DNA of 64,000 bases from Gymnogyps californianus (lineage: Eukaryota > Chordata > Aves > Accipitriformes > Cathartidae). The notes beneath the pieces were generated by a model that saw only the letters and a list, made by a program, of their open reading frames with translations, was not told the DNA's origin and ran no database searches. Positions within the stretch are counted from its first letter, which is position 1. Each line of letters begins with the position of its first letter. A program made the position numbers and the translations under genes. Positions 60,600-64,000 of this stretch are shown here, in pieces. The stretch lies in contig NC_059482.1 of assembly GCF_018139145.2 (NCBI RefSeq), positions 22,715,332 to 22,779,331 on the forward strand. Reading direction: 5' to 3'.

Positions 60600-62820
60600 T
60601 TTATTCACGTCAGAGAACACTGTACAAATATTACAGGCAATTTTCTTTCCTTGCAAAAAAAGTATAAAAATAATCTTTATATATGAATCAAAAGTTCATT
60701 TGCGACTGTAAATTTTTCTCTAGGTATCCTTTTCCGAAGGTTGTCTAACTGGTGGCAAACACGAACACTTGGAAGGAGGGCGAGGGCCAGGCAGTACACA
60801 GAGAGCTCGAGCTACACCAAAGCCACGGAGCCTAGCTAACACGCGCGCGGGACCGAGGGATTTCAGTCAGCTTCCATGCGAAGGAGGGAAGGTTCAGGGA
60901 CTGGCTGCATGCGGGCTGGAAGTTCACCCCCCGGCAGTGTCCCACGTCACGGCTGTCCCGCCGGCAGCAGCTGCCCGCTGCCGCACTAGAGAGCGTCCCG
61001 TTGTTCCTCCTGAATTCTTCACGCTTTTCCCAAAGAGGATGCCGGTGCTTCGGGGCTGTAGAGAGGAACAGCTCTTCTGGAGGAGTCCCACACAGAAGAG
61101 GATGGCCCGAGGAGCCACCTCGGGGACGCAGGTCCCAAGCATATACTCTTCTCACCTCTGCGGGCTCCAAGAATTGAAGACTTTACATCCCTTATTCCTG
61201 GTGCTCCAGCTGGTTCTGTGGTTCACAGGGGGTGAGCAGTTAAGCAGAGAAGTTAAACATCAGCTCGTTAACGTGGATGGCTGCAAGCTACCGCTCTGCA
61301 ACGGCCAGCCACGCTCCTGGCCTGGCCCTCTCTTCGGCAGTTTGCGGAGCAGGAAAGGCAGGACGGCTGCTACCACCGCGTCGGCAGGAAGATGTGCAAA
61401 ACTGAAGACGCTCAAATACAGGATCTGACCGAAAACCAAAGTTGGGGCTTGCAAAATACAACACAAATCCATCAGGGCATTTTACTCCAACTAAACTGCA
61501 CAGAGTCCAAGACTGGTACCACCTGATCATCCTAACGAACCCAACAGCAGACCTTCCGTTACGACGGAAGAAGGTACGAAGAAAGCAATGAAGAAAATCT
61601 TGCGGAAAAACGATGCAGAGAAAGCATCACACTAGGTAAAGACCTGCCACAGGATCAGGAATTGGGAGCGTGGGTATCGACACTAGAGGAGCAAATTCAA
61701 ATATACAGAAAGCCTGATCCTGAGCAGATGCCGAGAGAGAAAAAGGCGGGGGGGAAAAAAAGCACTATTTTGACAACACCTACGTAACTTGGCACGGCAA
61801 AGTACTACTGAATTGTTACTGCTTGGTCGCCTTTTAGACAGTTGAACACTCAAGTGCAATGGTTGGAGAAGACAGCTATTTGCAAATATGAGCAGGCTCT
61901 GATGTACCTGGAGTACCTTACAGGCACCAGCTGGAGCAGTCTTATCCTTTCAAACATCTCTTCGCTCAGGCAAAAACAAATAAAAATTAAAAAACAAAAA
62001 AACATACTGGCACCTCTTCTTTAGCCCTGTAGAAACAGCACAGCTGCTGTACAAGGAGCTGGAGCCCCTGGGCTCACGCATCGGCAGGCTGGGGAGCACA
62101 GAACCAGCATTCCTGCTGATGCACAAGCAGGGAAAGGCTCGGCTCCTGGGTCCTACTAGGAACGCTCAACTCCCGAGTCCCACTAGGAGGCACAGCTGGC
62201 TAAAAAAAGTGCTTTTTCTTGTAAAACATACTAGCTTGGTCTGGAGTCACTGGAAGAAATGGACACTGTGGTGCCATTTTTTTTTCTTTTTTTTTTTTTT
62301 TTTGTCCCCCTCCTTGTCATTCAGAAATATAACCCCCCCCAATCTGAACCGCTCACATTGAGAAATCTAGCTAACTACCTCCGGGCTTGTGAACTGACCA
62401 CGATATTAGGGCTCCTTGTAGCAGCTGGTACCTAGGAGGTGCAAAGTGCCTCTAGGAGTGCAGGAAAAACCAAGGCATGCAGATTTGAGGAAGCTCGGAG
62501 AGGCACACGGGCAAACTCTACGGGTAAACTGGGAACACTCAAAACACAGACCCTTTGAAGTGAGGCCCAGGATCCAGTGGAGAGAGAGATGCGGCGGGGC
62601 CAGCTGCACATGCACCTTGCACGTGCAACAGAGGAAGAGGAAGAAGCTACAGGGAGGCTCCCGGCCTGCAAGTCCACATCTCTTGGTTCTGAGTCCATAT
62701 GAGAGCATCTCTGAATCGCTCACTCATCGAGCTCTAGCACAAAAGGAATCCAAAAATAGAGACTTTCCAAAGAGTTACAAAACGGTCTGTGTTTGCGAGG
62801 CTCACAGCCGCACTGAGAAG
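60600..62820 (-). other. E2F4: E2F4 3'UTR with terminal poly(A) signal
   Basis: The stretch from the E2F4 stop to an AATAAA on the minus strand (60600-60605) contains no coding exon of a known gene and is best read as one long 3'UTR of about 2.2 kb. Plus-strand T-runs at 62277-62285 and 62287-62303 become A9 and A17 in the transcript, a possible internal oligo-dT priming site. Confidence 0.65.
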
Positions 62821-63327
62821 TCAGAGGTTGAGGACAGGCACGTCAAAGAGGTCACAGACGCCTTCGCTCTCATCCAGGTTATAGATGTAGTCGTGATCTC
62901 CGGGCGGAGGGGAGAGGCGGAGCAAGGGAGCAAACACTGGGGAAAGAGAAGCCCACGGTTGGTTACAAAACTCAGCGCTCCCACAGCGAGCCAAGAGCTG
63001 CCAACGGGCGCTGAGCTGCGGAGCCACGAGGAGGCCACCTCACAGGAACAGCCTTTGAGGTTGCTTCAAATCAGCCTCGCGATACGGAAGAGACAGCCTC
63101 TCCTGGTTCTCACACCTCTCTCAGGGACTGGCAGGACAGTGAGAAACGGAGTCTGTGTCCAGAGCCCAGGAAAGAGGAGGGTGAGTTTGCAGTCGCGAGA
63201 CTCTCAAGCTGGGTAAAGTCACACAATATGGTCTTCCTCCCCGGGAAAGGCCACACCGTGAGGGGGAGACTCAAAGACTCACCTTCAGATGACATCAGCT
63301 CTTCCAGCAGCTCGGAGTTCATACATT
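62821..63327 (-). CDS. E2F4: Transcription factor E2F4, C-terminal part (partial)
   Basis: The two last coding exons are read on the minus strand: 63327-63283 and 62936-62821, joined in phase. They encode the end of the transactivation and pocket-protein binding domain. It starts with [14 protein letters not shown], continues with an [20 protein letters not shown] segment and ends in [13 protein letters not shown], nearly identical to mammalian E2F4. E2F4 pairs with DP proteins and p107/p130 to repress cell-cycle genes in G0/G1. The DNA-binding, dimerisation and marked-box exons lie beyond the right edge. The preceding exon must end with one base of a Glu codon; I did not find it before 64000. 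Confidence 0.95.
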
Positions 63328-64000
63328 CTGGGCAAGAGACAAGCACGGTTAAACAACACACACACTGCTTTCCTGGTCTGCTCCTGTGTAGTCCCCGACC
63401 CTTCCCGAGGCGGTCCTCACCCTTGTTTATCCCTTCTCTGGCTAACACACAGCGTGTGCAGCAGGCAGCGGCGAAAGGAGGCTTGGGCCTCCTGCCACGG
63501 GCAAAGGGAAATCTGTGTCAGCCAATTCAAGCTACATCAAAAAATTTTGCAGGAGGTTTCTGCCTGCTTTAGCTCAACCATACGCCAGCCTCCTTCCCAT
63601 GACGGGCTGTGCCTTACCCCTGCACTGGCGTGCTAGCTGGCGCCCCAAACTCCTCCAAAGGAAACTCTTCAACTCGCACCTGAAATTGAGCTGGTAAAGC
63701 CTGACATATTCACAGGCCTCAGTTACCCACCAACTTTGCTAAGAGTCGGGGGAAAAAAGTAAAAAACGAATGAGCTGTTCCAGGAGCAGTAGAAGTAACG
63801 AGCCTCCAGTTTCCTCCAGATTTGTGTCCTTTGTCCCCCTAATTTGCTCCCCTTGCCCCACGGCTGTGCTGTGGCTAATCCAGCCATAGGCCCTGGCAGA
63901 TTCGCTGGCTGCCAGCTACCAAACAGAATGAACATCTGAGCTCTGCACATCCTTCCTTAATGGGCCAATAACTCTGCTCTCCCCTCTACTGCCCACACGA
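63328..64000 (-). other. E2F4: E2F4 intron (partial)
   Basis: No E2F4 exon could be recognised upstream of 63327, so this is taken as intron running off the window. Confidence 0.5.

Overview
This is vertebrate nuclear DNA from a bird, probably a GC-rich microchromosome. All protein genes are split by GT-AG introns, CR1-type LINE fragments are present, tRNA genes carry eukaryotic internal promoters, promoters are CpG-rich, and the protein set matches the mammalian 16q22.1 neighbourhood (LCAT, MATCAP1/KIAA0895L, TMEM208, ELMO3, E2F4). Exons were assembled by hand from splice sites and phase. In the five complete genes every exon junction keeps the reading frame.

Layout, left to right. 1-3.05 kb: no supportable gene. 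3.1-5.5 kb (+): six-exon short-chain dehydrogenase/reductase of the C-factor-like type, with a TATA box and a poly(A) signal. 5.7-6.2 kb: dead CR1 endonuclease fragment. 6.7-14.8 kb (+): thirteen-exon CCDC81-like gene (484 aa) with two HU-like domains, from a family known for expansion in birds. 16.1-19.3 kb: small tRNA cluster with two identical tRNA-His(GTG) genes on + inside a roughly 0.5 kb segmental duplication, one tRNA-Lys(TTT) on -, and a CR1 3' end. 20.9-27.8 kb (+): LCAT in six exons, with a TATA box. 28.5-29.2 kb: 18-bp minisatellite running into a CpG-island promoter. 29.5-43.3 kb (+): MATCAP1 in six exons. 50.3-45.0 kb (-): TMEM208 in six exons, convergent with MATCAP1. 60.2-52.1 kb (-): ELMO3 in twenty exons. 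63.3-62.8 kb (-): the last two coding exons of E2F4, with a 2.2 kb 3'UTR ending just upstream of ELMO3; the rest of E2F4 lies beyond the right edge.

The protein genes do not form one pathway. LCAT is a secreted plasma HDL enzyme, MATCAP1 removes the C-terminal tyrosine of alpha-tubulin, TMEM208 acts in ER membrane protein targeting, ELMO3 works with DOCK proteins to activate Rac, and E2F4 is a repressive cell-cycle transcription factor. Their grouping is positional synteny. The most provocative element is the CCDC81-like gene, because this HU-domain clade has been proposed to recognise non-self molecules in birds. Other points of note are the bird-type LCAT active site (AHSMG in place of GHSLG), the 18-bp minisatellite abutting the MATCAP1 promoter, and a GC-AG intron in the dehydrogenase gene.
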